NCBI GenBank assembly: GCA_036346225.1
Contig: JARFIW010001480.1
Location: forward strand, 14,503,501 to 14,567,500
Length of the DNA stretch: 64,000 bases
From: Platerodrilus igneus
Taxonomy: Eukaryota > Arthropoda > Insecta > Coleoptera > Lycidae
Reading direction: 5' to 3'
Positions 45,392 through 58,082 of the stretch are shown one piece after another. Position 1 is the first letter of the stretch, and the number at the start of each line of letters is the position of its first letter. The position numbers and the translations under genes are program-made. The notes under the pieces were generated by a model. It was not told where the DNA came from. It did no database searches and saw nothing but the letters and a program-made list of their open reading frames with translations.

Positions 45392-46720
45392 TGCTACGTA
45401 CATTGACGTAACCTTAAAAAACACCAAGAAAAAGAAAGAAGTAAGTAAGTATGACCGGGCTTAGTCGGCGAATGGTCGGGGTATTATACGTATAAACACG
45501 TAAAGGAAAGCCTGAAAAAATATAGAGAAAAAAAATATATTCACTCACTCACTCACACTCAGAACAAAACATACGACGGAAAAAAAAACTTATAATTAAA
45601 CAAAATATTTACAGAACACAGTAAAAAATTATTCATGAAAATGGCGAGCTGTATTTTTTAGGTAATTACCCCCTGACAGTAATTAGTAAAAAAAAGAAGG
45701 AACTAAACGCAACCCTAAAAACCACAGCTCTAGATCATCGTACGTATAACCTTAACCTATATTTACAAACATAATGGCAACAATATTTTCAAATGTGCCA
45801 GCAAGTCTTTAAACTGTTTTTTCATAAATAAGTAGTATATTTTTAGTAATTTATGAACAAATACTAAGGCAGTAATAAAAAAGCAGTAAATACCAAAATA
45901 GTTCAATAATTTTCATATATAAGAATTAAATTTAGAAATGCCATATTTGAACGGTAAAACCCCAGGCGTTCTGGATCCAAAGTAAGAAGCGAATACAAAG
46001 AAAAGCTCACCCTCGAGTTGCTGACGTCGAGGTTGACTCCGTAGCTGGCCTACGTCAGCGAGTAAGTAGGCCTACGCCCGGCAAGAACGCGTTTGGCCTC
46101 CCATTACGAGAAGAAACGACAGCTCAAGGGATTAACGTGTCCCCCGCAGGAAGCTAGAATAATTACGAACAATAAATTAATTTATTGAAGCCGAAAAGTA
46201 CCGTTTTATAAACCCTAAATACTCACCACGCATAATGCGTACCAGCAATTCGCATAAAGTAAAACGGAACGAAGCAAACCAGGACGGATGTTTTCTTGTT
46301 GCTATTCGAACAGAAAGTAAATATTAAATTTGTTTAGCTAAAGCACCAAAGCTCAACGTAAACTTGTCGTCAAGGAAATAAAATAGGAAAACCCGAATTT
46401 TATTGAAATAATTTCGCGGAATTCTTTCAAAAGGGAAAACACACCCGCATTAATTAGTGAATACTTGGAAAGACGCCTATCTAATTGTGGCGTAAATTCC
46501 ACGTTGAAGAATTCTTAGAAAAAATATTTATTTTTAATGAGCAGAAAGATTTATCAAGTAAAATATATAGGATATTTATTATTAATTGAAATACAATTTC
46601 AAACACGCGAAAGAGTTATTTTAATTTACGGAATTCATTTTCGTGTTTAACACCAAAAGAATTTAAGTTAAAAATTATTCCATATAAACTAATCAATTAT
46701 GTACGAAAATGAACGTAACA
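45392..46720 (-). mobile_element. Solo LTR, 1329 bp, in the 3' UTR of LINE A
   Basis: Flanked by ATGC (45388-45391 and 46721-46724). Removing it restores the LINE 3' UTR seen in LINE C (ATGCTTTTGCT). Read on the minus strand it starts TGTTACGTTC and ends ACGTAGCA, with a TATA-like TTTATAAAAC (46204-46213) and an AATAAA nearby. No internal region or second LTR remains, so LTR-LTR recombination has removed the body. Same family as 55373-61239 and probably 11230-12567. Confidence 0.88.
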
Positions 46721-47204
46721 ATGCTTTTGCTGGTTTATGCACTGTTACATGCTTATGCTTATTTAGATGTTTATTTATTTATATATTTATTTTAAGTTTA
46801 TTTAAGTATTTATATTATATTATATTTCAGTTCGTTAGATTTTTATTTAGGATCGACTAATTTTGAAGTTAGAATAAATTAGAAGCACGTTTATTTTCGC
46901 GTTTAAACCCAATGTAGTACCTTCGGGTGGAGCATTGGGGAAGTGGCCGCAAGTATAGCGGCCCTTATTTGCATTATAATGTCTTTACCGGGTTGTTTAA
47001 TCTTTGCTTGAAGAAGAGCGTAATTCCAAGTTGCTGGAAAGTCCAAAACGTGAGATTTATCCTTATACCTAAAAAGATGGATACGTCAGACCAGGGCAGC
47101 TATCGTCCAATTAGCTTGCTACTAGTGCTTGGGAAAGCTTTGAATCGAGTCATGACTACGCGAATTGAGCACGAGGTGCGAGACAGCGGAAGTTTTAATA
47201 AGTA

Positions 47205-47935
47205 TGTTACGTGCCAAATTTGGCACTAAACATTCTTTAGTTTAGTTTTGATGTGCGAGAGTTTTCGCGCCTTAAATTTGGAAGGCTTTGCGCGTGTATT
47301 TCCGTTACGTCAGAGGGCGTTTGCGCCAGATCGCGCTGACGCGAGTGGTGGGAGAACAAAAGTGGGGAGTTTCCGAGAGACGCTGAAACGTGGCTTTTTG
47401 CCTTTGAACTTCGAGAAGAGTGGTTGGGTTTTCGGTAACGTATTTTTATCTTTATTTATGTAGATCCCTTGTCTCTGTTATCTTTGTCTGTCGTCCCTAT
47501 ACCTGTTCCTCATCATTCCCTACATAGGTAGAAGATAATTTGGGAAGCAACCTTGGCCAGTCTACGACCCTAGAACGAACGAGTCTTGGGAGCAGCCCAC
47601 GACCGCCGTAGCTAGTCGGAGCCATCCCGAAGGACGCTAGGCGCACCATCCGTAAATTATCTTGAAGGGGGCCTCAGCAGCCCTGATGGACGTTGCAGAC
47701 GCCATCTTTAACTTATTCTGTAGAAAGCTGTACCTATTTATGTGAGTACCTTCTTGTTTATACTTCATTTCTAACATTTATATACTCCGTCAATTGCGCG
47801 TTTTAATTTGCATATTGTGTGACGTCATAGACAGATGGGCGCGCTAAAATCTGTATAAAGATTAGAGCTACCAACTGCCGTTGCGTCACTTATACCGCGT
47901 TGACGGTTATGTATAGAAACATTTAGAACGTAAAA
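47205..47935. mobile_element. Solo-LTR-like insertion, 731 bp, in LINE B RT
   Basis: The element starts TGTTACGTGCC and ends ACGTAAAA, flanked by AGTA (47201-47204 and 47936-47939; AAGTA if one more base is counted). Removal restores the RT reading across NNRQFGF. A TATAAAG occurs near 47862. Internal sequence differs from the 1.3-kb LTR family, so this is a separate LTR family. The 71-codon frame inside is not recognised. Confidence 0.75.
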
Positions 47936-49870
47936 AGTAACAATTTTGATTTCTGGAGGGTAAGTTGACTGTCGACGCGCTAGAGTTCGTATTCGAAGAA
48001 ATCAAGCAGGCAAGAAAAGCAAAAGAGTATTGCATTGTCGTGGCTTTGGATATTTCAAGTGCATTTGATACTGCCTTGTGGCTATCTAGTGTTTGGAAAT
48101 TGGAACGCAGGGATTGTCTGCGAAACCTGATGTCATTGGTGAAGAATTATTTTTCGACCGATTGGAACAAGTTGAAATTATGGGAAAAATTGTATCGCGA
48201 GTAGTGGAAAAGGGATGTCAACAAGGGTCAAGCTCTTGTTCCTCATTCTGGAAGGTTATATAAAAGCATTTTTAAGATCAAATTGCCCAAAGAATGCACT
48301 ATTGTTGTGTTTGCGGAGGATACGCTTTTGATTACAGGTTGAGATTGTTAATGGAGATGCGAACAAAACCAAACGAGACGTTGAACAGGTTGTGCGAAAC
48401 GTCAAGTTGAAATTCAACACGTCGAAGTCGGAGGCGCTTTATTTCGGAACGAGACCGGAACAGCGTCCCCTTAGGCTGGAGTTAAGAAGGTGAGAAGATC
48501 CCGTTCAAGAAAGCCATCACATATCACGGCGTCAACTTCGATAACAAATTGAATTGGAAGGCGCATGTGCAGTTTATCAAAAGCAATGGCATATTAAATA
48601 GAATGATGGTAGCAGCAAAGATGAACTGGGGATTCAGAGGTGAATCCTTAAAGACGGTCCACGCAGGAGAAATCGAACCGGCGATGTTGTATGAGGCGTC
48701 TGTTTGAGCGGAGGGTATCAAGATCAGAGTAGTCCGACAATTAGTGTTCAGCGCATAACAGCAGCCCAAGCGACGAAAGCGTACAGGACCACATACACGG
48801 AGGCAGTCTTAGTGATTAGTAGGATTCTCTCAAACGAATTCATTATCAAGGAGATTAGATATCGAAGATTTGTAAATATAAGGAAAAACGGAAAGTCCTC
48901 GGAAATAGGGAAGTTGAAAGAAAAATCGTTATTTTTGAATTAGCGCATCCGGCCGATGTCTAGAGATCGTGTTTTCGAAGGCGATGAAAACGCGGAAGAG
49001 GTCAGAATTGATACGGATGGCTCGGGGCAGGCGAAAGCGGCGTACTTTGCGTATAAGGAAGCGAGTAAAGTGTTCCAATTCTACACTTAATTTGCGTATA
49101 GAAGCACAATCCTTCAGTGCGAGTTGGTAGTTGTAAGAGAAGCTATATAGTACGTGGTCAATTACTCGGGCATAAGTGGGTACTCTATAATTAACGATAG
49201 CAAATTGGCTCCGACTGCTCTGGCAAATATGGATACCTCAACCTTCAAGGGGACGTCTGGAGGATAGCGCACACATCACTTGGATTTCGAAATTTGAAGT
49301 TTTATTGATTAGGTCGTATCACGGCAATCAAGGAAACAACAGACCAGATATGCTCACCAATGCGGTTGTAACAGGGGAGTTTCTTACAGCGTCTTCACCG
49401 GTACCAAGCCCACTGATTAAGAGAAAACTGTAAAAAAGGTCAATCTGACAGGGAAAGCGGTAGAACAATGCTTCCACGGACAGGTTGACACACAAATTTA
49501 TACCGAGCATAGAAACTAGAGGTAAAATGTAGTAATCTGTACTATTTATTTAGTCAATTCTCATTGGTTGATGATTATTGCAAATATTATAGTTTATATT
49601 TCGATATTCGAGAGTATTTTTGAACAGCACATTAACCACTTTCAGGTTTCCGAATGCACTCCGTGATGTGAGAATTTACCCGTTGTAGGGGTGATCGGTA
49701 TCGGTTTTTTACAAGTCTTAACCTGCGTTTTCAGATTTGCTTTAGATTTCAAACATGAAAGATTGGGAAAAGCTTCACTAACGGTTTTAATAAAGGTAAT
49801 GTTTTTAATTATATGCTATTTCGAAGTTATCTGATTGCATCGAAGCTTAGGTAATTGTTTAATGTTACTA

Positions 49871-51160
49871 CATCACTCAATAAGTCCGTAGGATGATACA
49901 TAGATGGCGTTGCTATGTAATAATCCATATGATTTGTAGGAAGTACTAACCTTAAAAAGATATCTGTCAAAATTTCATGACAATCCGACGATTAGTTTAC
50001 AAGTTACAGAGGTTCAAGTGACGATACTTTTGAGTTTTTCAAAAAAATGAATTCCAAGCAATTTCGCGTGTTGATTTATCATTGCTTTTTGATGGGTAAA
50101 AATACCATCGCAGCCAAAGCATGGCTTGATAAGTGTTATCCGGGCTCTGCTCCATCGAGGCAAACGGTGGAGAAGTGGTTTGCTGATTTTAAACGTGGCC
50201 GTACAGACACTGACGATGCTGAACGCTCTGGAAGGCCGATTGAGGTGGTTACACCGGAAAACATCAAAAAAGTCCACCGAATCGTCTTGGAAAACAGAAA
50301 AGTGAAATTGCGTGAGATAGCTGACACCTTGAAGATATCAGAAGGCAGTGTGCACACTATTTTGCATGAACATTTGTCCATGAGAAAGCTGTTCTCAAAG
50401 TGGGTGCCGCGTTTGCTCACAGTGGACCAAAAACAACAACGTGTCGATGATTCTGAGAGCTGTTTGGAGCTGTTCAACCGGAATAAAAAGGACTTTTTGC
50501 GTCGGTATGTGACAATGGATGAAACATGGATCCACCACCACACTCCAGAGTCTAATCGGCAGTCAGCTGAGTGGACTGCAGCCGGAGAACCACGTCCAAA
50601 GCGGCCAAAACCGCAAAAGTCGGCTGGTAAGGTTTTGGCGTCTGTATTTTGGGATGCGCACGGAATTTTGTACATCGACTATCTTGAGAAAGGAAGAAGA
50701 ATCAACAGCGAATACTACATGGCATTATTAGTGCGTTTGAAGGAAGAAATTGCCAAAAAACGGCCACACATGAAGAAGAAAAAAATTCTCTTTCACCAAG
50801 ACAATGCACCGTGTCACAAGTCGATCGCAACGATGGCCAAATTGCACCAATTGGGCTTCGAATTGCTTCCGCACCCACCGTATTCTCCAGATTTGGCCCC
50901 CAGCGACTACTACCTGTTCGCAGACCTAAAAAAAATGCTCGCCGGAAAAAAATTTTGCTCGGATGAAAAGGTGATCGCTGAAACTGAAGCTTATTTTGAG
51001 GCCAAAGACGAATTGTTTTACAAAAAAGGTATCGAAATGCTAGAACGGCGTTGGACTGATTGTATCACTCTTGAAGGAATGTATGTTGATGAATAAAATC
51101 GAATTTCGCCAAAAAAATGTGTTTTTCTTAGTTATCCTACGGACTTATTGAGTGATGTGT
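49871..51160 (+). mobile_element. Complete mariner element with terminal repeats
   Basis: Inverted ends CATCACTCAATAAGTCCG (left) and the reverse complement of CGGACTTATTGAGTGATG (right) with TA outside each (49869-49870, 51161-51162). At 1.29 kb with an uninterrupted transposase it is the best preserved element in the window. Confidence 0.92.
50047..51096 (+). CDS. Mariner transposase, intact, 349 aa
   Basis: This is a cut-and-paste transposase that excises and integrates its element at TA. Residues 1-110 hold two helix-turn-helix motifs (TVEKWFADFKRGRTDTDD; VKLREIADTLKISEGSVHTI). The catalytic triad is complete: Asp158 in VTMDETW, Asp252 in LFHQDNAP and Asp287 in SPDLAPSDYYLF, with 34 residues between the last two, giving the DD34D signature. 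Also present are WVPRLL near residue 119 and a YSPDLAP block. The length is close to the family norm of about 345. The start is the first ATG after the 5' terminal repeat. No stop or frameshift, so it may be recently active. Confidence 0.95.
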   Translation: MNSKQFRVLIYHCFLMGKNTIAAKAWLDKCYPGSAPSRQTVEKWFADFKRGRTDTDDAERSGRPIEVVTPENIKKVHRIVLENRKVKLREIADTLKISEGSVHTILHEHLSMRKLFSKWVPRLLTVDQKQQRVDDSESCLELFNRNKKDFLRRYVTMDETWIHHHTPESNRQSAEWTAAGEPRPKRPKPQKSAGKVLASVFWDAHGILYIDYLEKGRRINSEYYMALLVRLKEEIAKKRPHMKKKKILFHQDNAPCHKSIATMAKLHQLGFELLPHPPYSPDLAPSDYYLFADLKKMLAGKKFCSDEKVIAETEAYFEAKDELFYKKGIEMLERRWTDCITLEGMYVDE

Positions 51161-54100
51161 TATTTCTTTGTGTTTTAAGAAAGTTATTGAATTAATGATC
51201 CAGTTGTTAGGCAGATTTTTGTTTGTAAATTTAATGCCACGATGTGTTTAATTTTTAAAAGCATGTTTTAGCCTGAAGCAATCATAATGAATAATTCTTA
51301 ACTTGTGTTTACTGGATTGAATATATTTTGTTAATATGCATTTATATAAAGATTTAGCGCCTGAATCTGGGCTTGTATTGTTTCTATAGAAAATTTGGTA
51401 TGTATTTGTTACAAGCATATTTTATAATTTGTTTTCAATGTTTAATGATTTATGATTATGTAAATGTTTATTTCAGTTTTAGCTGGCGTTTATAACTGCA
51501 TAAGTAATGTCTAGTTTGTAACACCTAACCATAATGTTAGTTTGAAGGGCCTATCGTACTATAACCTGCAATTCTATCGGTAGCTAATATTGTGATCTAT
51601 TTATTTTGTTATGATGTGATTATAGCGAACCTCTGCTATGACCCCGTAATTAACGCGTTTGCATTATGACTATGTAGAAGATGGTCGATTCAATTTGTAC
51701 CTTTTGTTTGGTACAATCATAGCATACGTTCATGTTGGTTTATAAATATTTGTTTTTGTCAATGTATTTGTAGTAATGTTTATACAACGATAGAATGTAG
51801 GTTAGCCATTGTGAACCATGTTGCCAAACGGACTGGAAACTGTTAATGGTATGTACGATAAACGTGTATGTTTGGGTCTTTGTTGAATTTACTAATATTT
51901 TATGGCCGTGCAGGGTGGAATATTGGTAGTCAAGGTCTTTATCTTCCCGGTGTTCTTCCTTTTCAACTTTAGACAGGTAGTAATGGCACAGCCGTCCCTG
52001 TAACATTCTAGAAAAGATTAGCTAGGCTACACTAACATTTCTTCAGTTGTAGCAATTTTATTTTCCACCTAATATATATATATATCTGTATAATCAATCC
52101 TTTTATTAAATATTAAATAATATAATACATTATAATGTTATCCAATCCACTTAATTTAATAACATCGATTGTCCAATAAAGAACTAGTATTTAGTTCATG
52201 TTAAAAGTTAAATTCTACGGAGACAATATAAAAGCTTTTGTTTGGTATCCTTCTTAAAGCCCCCTCTACTCAATAACTGCAAGGTAACTTTGTTACTGGG
52301 CAGCAACAAGCTCGGCCGGCACTTCTAACACAGCTGGGGTTCAAGCAGGTCGAAAGTTGTTCTTAGGAGCGATGTCCGTCATTGATTTTTGCTGTTGGAA
52401 GCGTGCACGATGGAAGATTGCACGTGTAAGCCATCTTCAGAAATTGTTTTGGATGGTCCATGTTTTTGTTGAAACCAGTCGTGAAGAACGATGAAGTTTT
52501 TGTTAAAAGACCATTAGGAACATGTAACTTTGGGAATAATTTATTTTAAAATATATTGCAACGTAAATTATAAATATGCAACTTTTCTGAATGGTATTCA
52601 TGCGAAATTAAATGAAAACAATTTTATTCTTGTATAATATGGAATCACATTTATAATTTATTCAAGTTAATTACAAACAACATTTGCTTTCTTGTGGTGT
52701 GAATTACGCCTGGAACATCTGTAAATTGAAACGCAGATAATGGAAGCCAAGTGACGTGTTTTTCAGTATGCAGCGCAGCTGTTTGTTTGGAATGGAATTT
52801 TCCGTTGTTAATACATGCATCAGCTTTCAAGCAAGTAATTAGGCGCAATTTGGAGTTCTGGTATGTACAAAAAATTATGTTCGTATGTTGTTTGAACTGT
52901 CGACGTAGTAACGAGATAAATTATACTTTAACCGACTTGTGTTAACTTTGAACAGGTCAAGGACAGACCTCAATTATATTTTTCGTAGTTATACGATATG
53001 AATCTGTAATTTGTTCCTACAAATTCTTTTATTAACTCAATGAAACATTAGAAGATGTCACTACTAATTAGATAAAGTAAATTCTTATAACTTTGAGTAC
53101 TTAAAAATTAAATTTTTACATTTGATATTTTATGAACAATTATCTGTAATTATTTACTGTGAAATTAAGGTAAATTTACCATAATTAACTCTTTCTATAA
53201 ATAAGCAATTTTATGCTTTGTCAATCTGTTATATAAACTTCATTAAATAGTAATTGGTACGGATATATTCAGTACCATTGTAATTAACTCTTCCTAATTT
53301 AAATTAACTTATAAAGGAAGACATATTTTTTGTAAAAAATTACTTTATTGGATACCAAAAAGAATAGATTCTTATTTTCAGACTAAAGACTATCTTTTAT
53401 TTAAGAGGAATGAAAGTCGATTCTGATTATATTTAATTATTTTTGAGTTTGAATGCACAAACAGTGCTTTTCTTTGTTTAATTTGTTCACAGGTGCAATG
53501 GAGGATTGCTAAGGTCAAGGTCGAGCCATAAGGTAAGATACTTTAAAGATTAGGAGGTCTTTAAAAATTATATAGCGGTTATAGAAAAAAGGTTTCCGCA
53601 TTAGCCTTGTACAAGGGACTTGTATTAGGTCTCCCCAGTATAAAAAAATACGGTGGCGCCTTATTTTTATTGTTAGTGGTTGCAATTACACCCCGACCCA
53701 CAGCTCATTCTCTACCCAGAGCATATAGTTCGACTAGCCGCTTTGCCTTTGAGATTTCCTGAACTTAGAGCCACCTTCCATCTTAATTTGCCGTGGGCTC
53801 CATTTCTAATTATCGGAATTTCTCGTTAAACTAAATCGGAATTTAAAAGGCTTCACAGTCTCATATGCAGAATGTCTGAGTAACAGTTGACATCCCGTAA
53901 TATTAAAGTGCTTGTTCGCCGCCCCATCCTTGGAGAAGTGTATTTATGCAGTTAGAAGTGCAGGGTTGTTGATGTTTTATCTGCCGATAGATACTCTTTC
54001 CTCAGCGTTAACCCAGGGAGTCCGGCACTGTTTGCTCTTGTAATTCATATTTATTTGATGGTAACCTAATTTTGAGGTTATCGTATAATATTTAAAGTAG

Positions 54101-57075
54101 GGTCGTTATCTATTGTAGTTTTATTTCAAACCTTCCCGCCTTAACGCCATCTCAGTGTATATTTGAGTTAACATAATCGGTCACATAACGTAGGTGTCAC
54201 TAGTCACAGCCATAGACGACTCGATTACAAGGCCAAGATATTGTCAAGAGAGGGTCCGTTCGTCCGCAGGTAGATTAGAATACAGAGATTTGTAGCAGCG
54301 ACCAGGTCGGTTACATTACAGAGTTTGATGCCGTGACCAGGATGTGTGCCGTTTATAGAAGGCATTCAGGTCAGCCTTCAGGTGCGTTACACTACAAGAT
54401 GGAGGTGAAGTTCGATCATAAGATGTTGCAGCTGATAGCAAAGCACGGAGCTCTGAAAGCCGATTTGTGAAGATGCGGATTGAGCGAAAACGACTGCTAC
54501 GAATGCGGTGAAATCACGTACTGTTTGCCTGTCCGATCGACATGGCTAACAGGAAACTAGTTGTCGAGGGGCTAGAATGCTCCAATAACTTGGAAAAATT
54601 TCAGGTGGTGGTTAACTAGAAGGTTTTCTGGGTAGCCTCGAAGAAATTTGCGAGAAGGGTCGCAAAACTGAATTCCGACAACCTGGTGTAAATCGAGGGG
54701 CGTTGGTGTGAAATTTGTAGTAGAAGCTAGTTTAGAATTGATACAAATTAATTTTATGGGAGGATATAATTTAATTTACAAAAAATCAAAAACAAAAAAT
54801 AAAAACAATACCCAAATATCTAAATATGCACGATGAGTTTCACAGTAAACCAGTCGCTTTATTAACTGAAATGAGAGGAACAAACATGGGGTATTAAATC
54901 AAATAAATAATAAATAACAAAACTAAAACAGATTATCTAATTAACGTAAACCTACCAAATAAATCAATTAAACTCGGAAATTAAATTAGAATGAAACCGC
55001 GCATCCCCCAGGACTTAAAAAGTTATAGTAATTGTGCCCCTCCAGGACACTTAGTGTATACCCACCAGGACTTTAACAGTGCATAACCCTCTCCCCTTAG
55101 CAGTAAGAGATAATTAGGTGTAGGTAGACGACCAGGAACTTGGAAAAATCTATATTCGAGGTATTTATAAATATCGTGGCGGCCGACTCGCATAAGCAAT
55201 GATTTGTATTGATAAGTAAATTTTGTAGTTAATTTTGAAAGAGCGCGTTTTAGTGTGATGGTGTTATCCGACTTAATGCTTATGCGAGTGCACCTGATAA
55301 TTTAAGGGCTGCTTTTTGCTGTTCCATGCCTGTTATATGTTTTTCTCTGTTTATAAATATATTGTTACGTTTCAATTTTGCTTTTAAAATTTTCCTGGTT
55401 AATTCAATACCCGCTCGAATAAATTCCGTTGCTAATGTTAAATCCTTTAACATAATTAATAATAAATACGCTCTCTAAAAATTCCTCAACTTAAATCGAG
55501 TTGCTTTGAAACGACAAGCTTATGCTACAATTAAATAGTTTATATCATGTTTTAGGTAACGATATCTTGGTATACATTACGACCGCGTATAATTGCTTCG
55601 CTTGTGTTTCCCATTTAAAGACTTGTCCAAATACTAGATCCTATTATTATCCGATAAAACTGTGTTTTCCAGTTTTAATCGCGCTTCGTTAAGCGGGGAT
55701 TTGCAGTTCGAATTCGTGTCATTTGAACGAATGCTGTATTTGATTCTGCATTATAATTTGAATAAGGGCCGCTATACTTGCGGCCACGTCCCCAATGCTC
55801 CACCCGGAGGTCTACATTGGGTTTAAACGCGAAAATAATCGTACTTCTAATTTATTCTAACTTCATAGTTAATCCACCCTAAACAAAAAAACTAAATAAA
55901 AATCTAACAAACCTAAAAATCTAACAAACCTAACAAACTGTAACAATCTAACAAACCTAAAAATCTGACAAACTGAAACAAAAACTAAAAACAGGGTTTA
56001 AATAATGGTATCCCTAGCGCTGACTTTGAAGTGTGCCCGATCAACAAGACACAAAAAATGAGAGAGGGAGGAATCCGTAATACCGGATAGCAGACGCCGG
56101 CTCTGCTTACCAGTGCGACCTGAAGGGTCGTCTTAAAACTATCCAAATCTAGCTAACTAATTTAAATCCATTCCTAGCTTCCCTATTATTCCCTAACTGA
56201 TTTATATTATGATTACAATCTTCACAAATCTACTCTTCCTTCCCAAATATATACTGCAACCAAAATGGCGACAGAACGTCAAACAAAACAAATAAGCCAC
56301 AAAATATTACAATACATGCTAATAAATATAAAGTGTAAATATAAAATATATATAAATATAATTATATAAATATATAAATAAATGTCTAATAAGCGTTAAG
56401 CATATAGCAGTCCACAAAATAGCAAAAGCATCACCCTATTTATCAGGTGCACTCGCACAAGCATTATGTCGGCTAGCGCCATTACGCACAAAACGTGCTT
56501 GTTAAATTATTTCAAAAACTACTGATTAATGTAAATCAATGCTTGTGCGAGTACAGCCGCCACAATTTAAGTCTTACCTCGATGATAAAATTCTCCAGCA
56601 TCCGAAGATCTGGTCGTCTGCCTACATCTAACTGTAACTTACTTTTAAGGAGAAGATGGGGTGCACTGCTAAAGTCCTGGTGGGTATGCACTAAATGTTC
56701 TGGGGGGGATCACAATCACTATCACTATCACTTCACTTTCAAGTCTTGGGGAATGCGCGGTTTCACTCTATTTTATTATCTTTGTTTATTTTATTGATTT
56801 AATTTAATGAGGATTTCTGATTTATTTGTTATTGTTTATTTGTTATTATTTATTCCCGATTTCTCGATTTTTCGCACATAATTATGAAGATAGGCAGTGA
56901 TTGTATTAATGGTGTGGGGGTTTCTCGTGCATATTGGACATTTGGGTATAATTATCATGTTTTTTTTTTTTTTTTAATATCAGGTTTTGGTTATGCTCGT
57001 ATCCTTACTCACGCCAAGTCAATCTAAAATTTTTCAATCCTCCCACCAACCCCACCGAATTTTTACACGCGGTTG

Positions 57076-57999
57076 TCATTGATTGTCTAATCTCGCGACC
57101 CTTCCCGCGAATTCTTTTAAGGTTGTCCAGAACGCCTTCTGGTTAACCACTTCCCCGACTTCCTCTAGGCTCTTTGGCCATGCCAGACCTAGGATAGCTA
57201 GTTTGCTATCAGCCAACCCTCGATTTCCCGCCTCAAGCGGGCAGTCGAAGAGCACGTGCTCTGCGCTTTCCGCGCTCTCACCGCATTCGCAGCGGTCGCT
57301 GTTGGTTAGTCCGAACCTTTGTAAATACGCCTTTAGGGCGCCGTGCCCTGTTATCAACTGCACCATTTTGTGATCGAGCTTGACCTCGATCCTACCTCTA
57401 GCTTCTATGCTCGGTATGAATTTGTGGGTCAACCTGCCCGTGGCAGCGTTGTTCCACCTCTCTTCCCATTGTCGAATTGATTTTTCGCGCAGCTTTCTTT
57501 TGATTAAAGACCTCGGTATCGACGAATGTGATATTCGAAAGTCGCCCGTCGCGGCCTCTTTAGCTAATTCGTCAGCCCTATCGTTTCCAACGTTACCATT
57601 GTGCGACCTGACCCAACAGAACTTTAAACGTCGAAACTCGAGCGCCGTACGCGCTATCCTCCAGACGTCCGCTTGGAGATCTGCCGAGGTGTTCATGTTT
57701 GTTAAAGCCGTTAGCGCCGATTTACTATCACTGATTATATAATACTCGTCTCTGCCCGTATGGTTTATTACGTAATCGATAGCCTCTCGTATGGCTACCA
57801 ATTCGCACTGGAAGATAGTGCACCAGTTCGCGAGTTTGGTTTGAAACCGAAACACCTCCCTTTCCTGCTTATACACGACAAACGCCGCGCCTGCTTGCCC
57901 ATCGTCCATACGTGAACCGTCCGTATAAATTCTGATACCCATCGCGTCCTCATCACCTTCGACAAACTCGATTCCTCTAATATCAGCCGGGTGCCCCAA
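57076..57999 (-). pseudogene. LINE C ORF2, RNase H and C-terminal cysteine region
   Basis: The 307-codon frame encodes an RNase H domain: IYTDGSRMDDGQAGAAFVVY with the first catalytic Asp, CELVAIREAIDYV with the Glu, IISDSKSALTALTNM with the second Asp, and WVRSHNGNVGNDRADELAKE with the His and last Asp. A C-terminal RCECGESAESAEHVLFDCP motif (CCHC-type) follows. A one-frame break separates it from the RT part. RNase H after RT is typical of the I and related LINE clades. Confidence 0.9.
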
Positions 58000-58082
58000 C
58001 TCAGATACAACGATCTTTCTTGCAATTTCCCTATTACCAAGATTAAGATCTTCGATAATTTCGCGCCCTTTTCCTATATTTA

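Larger units (their letters stand above)
41933..46979 (+). mobile_element. LINE A: I/R1-type LINE inserted in LINE B
   Basis: Flanked by TGTCTTTACCGGGT (41919-41932 and 46980-46993). 5'-truncated in the endonuclease, where it reads LPLWGSPIEDDRGSQVADLF. Then follow the RT linker, RT (ALDISGAFDAAWW near 43270), an internal deletion that removes the FADD catalytic segment near 43770, the RNase H region (44260-44660) and the 3' UTR. It contains a SINE at 43462-43721 and a solo LTR at 45392-46720. The hairpin at 46909-46938 and GGCCGC-loop-GCGGCC (about 46945-46963) close the 3' end. Confidence 0.88.
49528..54396. mobile_element. Unclassified 4.9-kb insertion in LINE B, containing a mariner
   Basis: LINE B is interrupted after CTAGAGGTAAAA and resumes at AGATGGAGGTGAAG. 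The insertion has inverted ends TGTAGT...ACTACA and an imperfect 4-5-bp duplication. Without the mariner (49871-51160) it is about 3.57 kb. Apart from the mariner transposase no gene was found: 51163-54396 has no recognisable coding sequence and no clear LTR pair. Possibilities are a large LTR derivative or a compound insertion. Confidence 0.5.

Noticed and set aside
50136..50675. 179-codon minus-strand frame
   Set aside because: Shadow of the intact mariner transposase on the plus strand.
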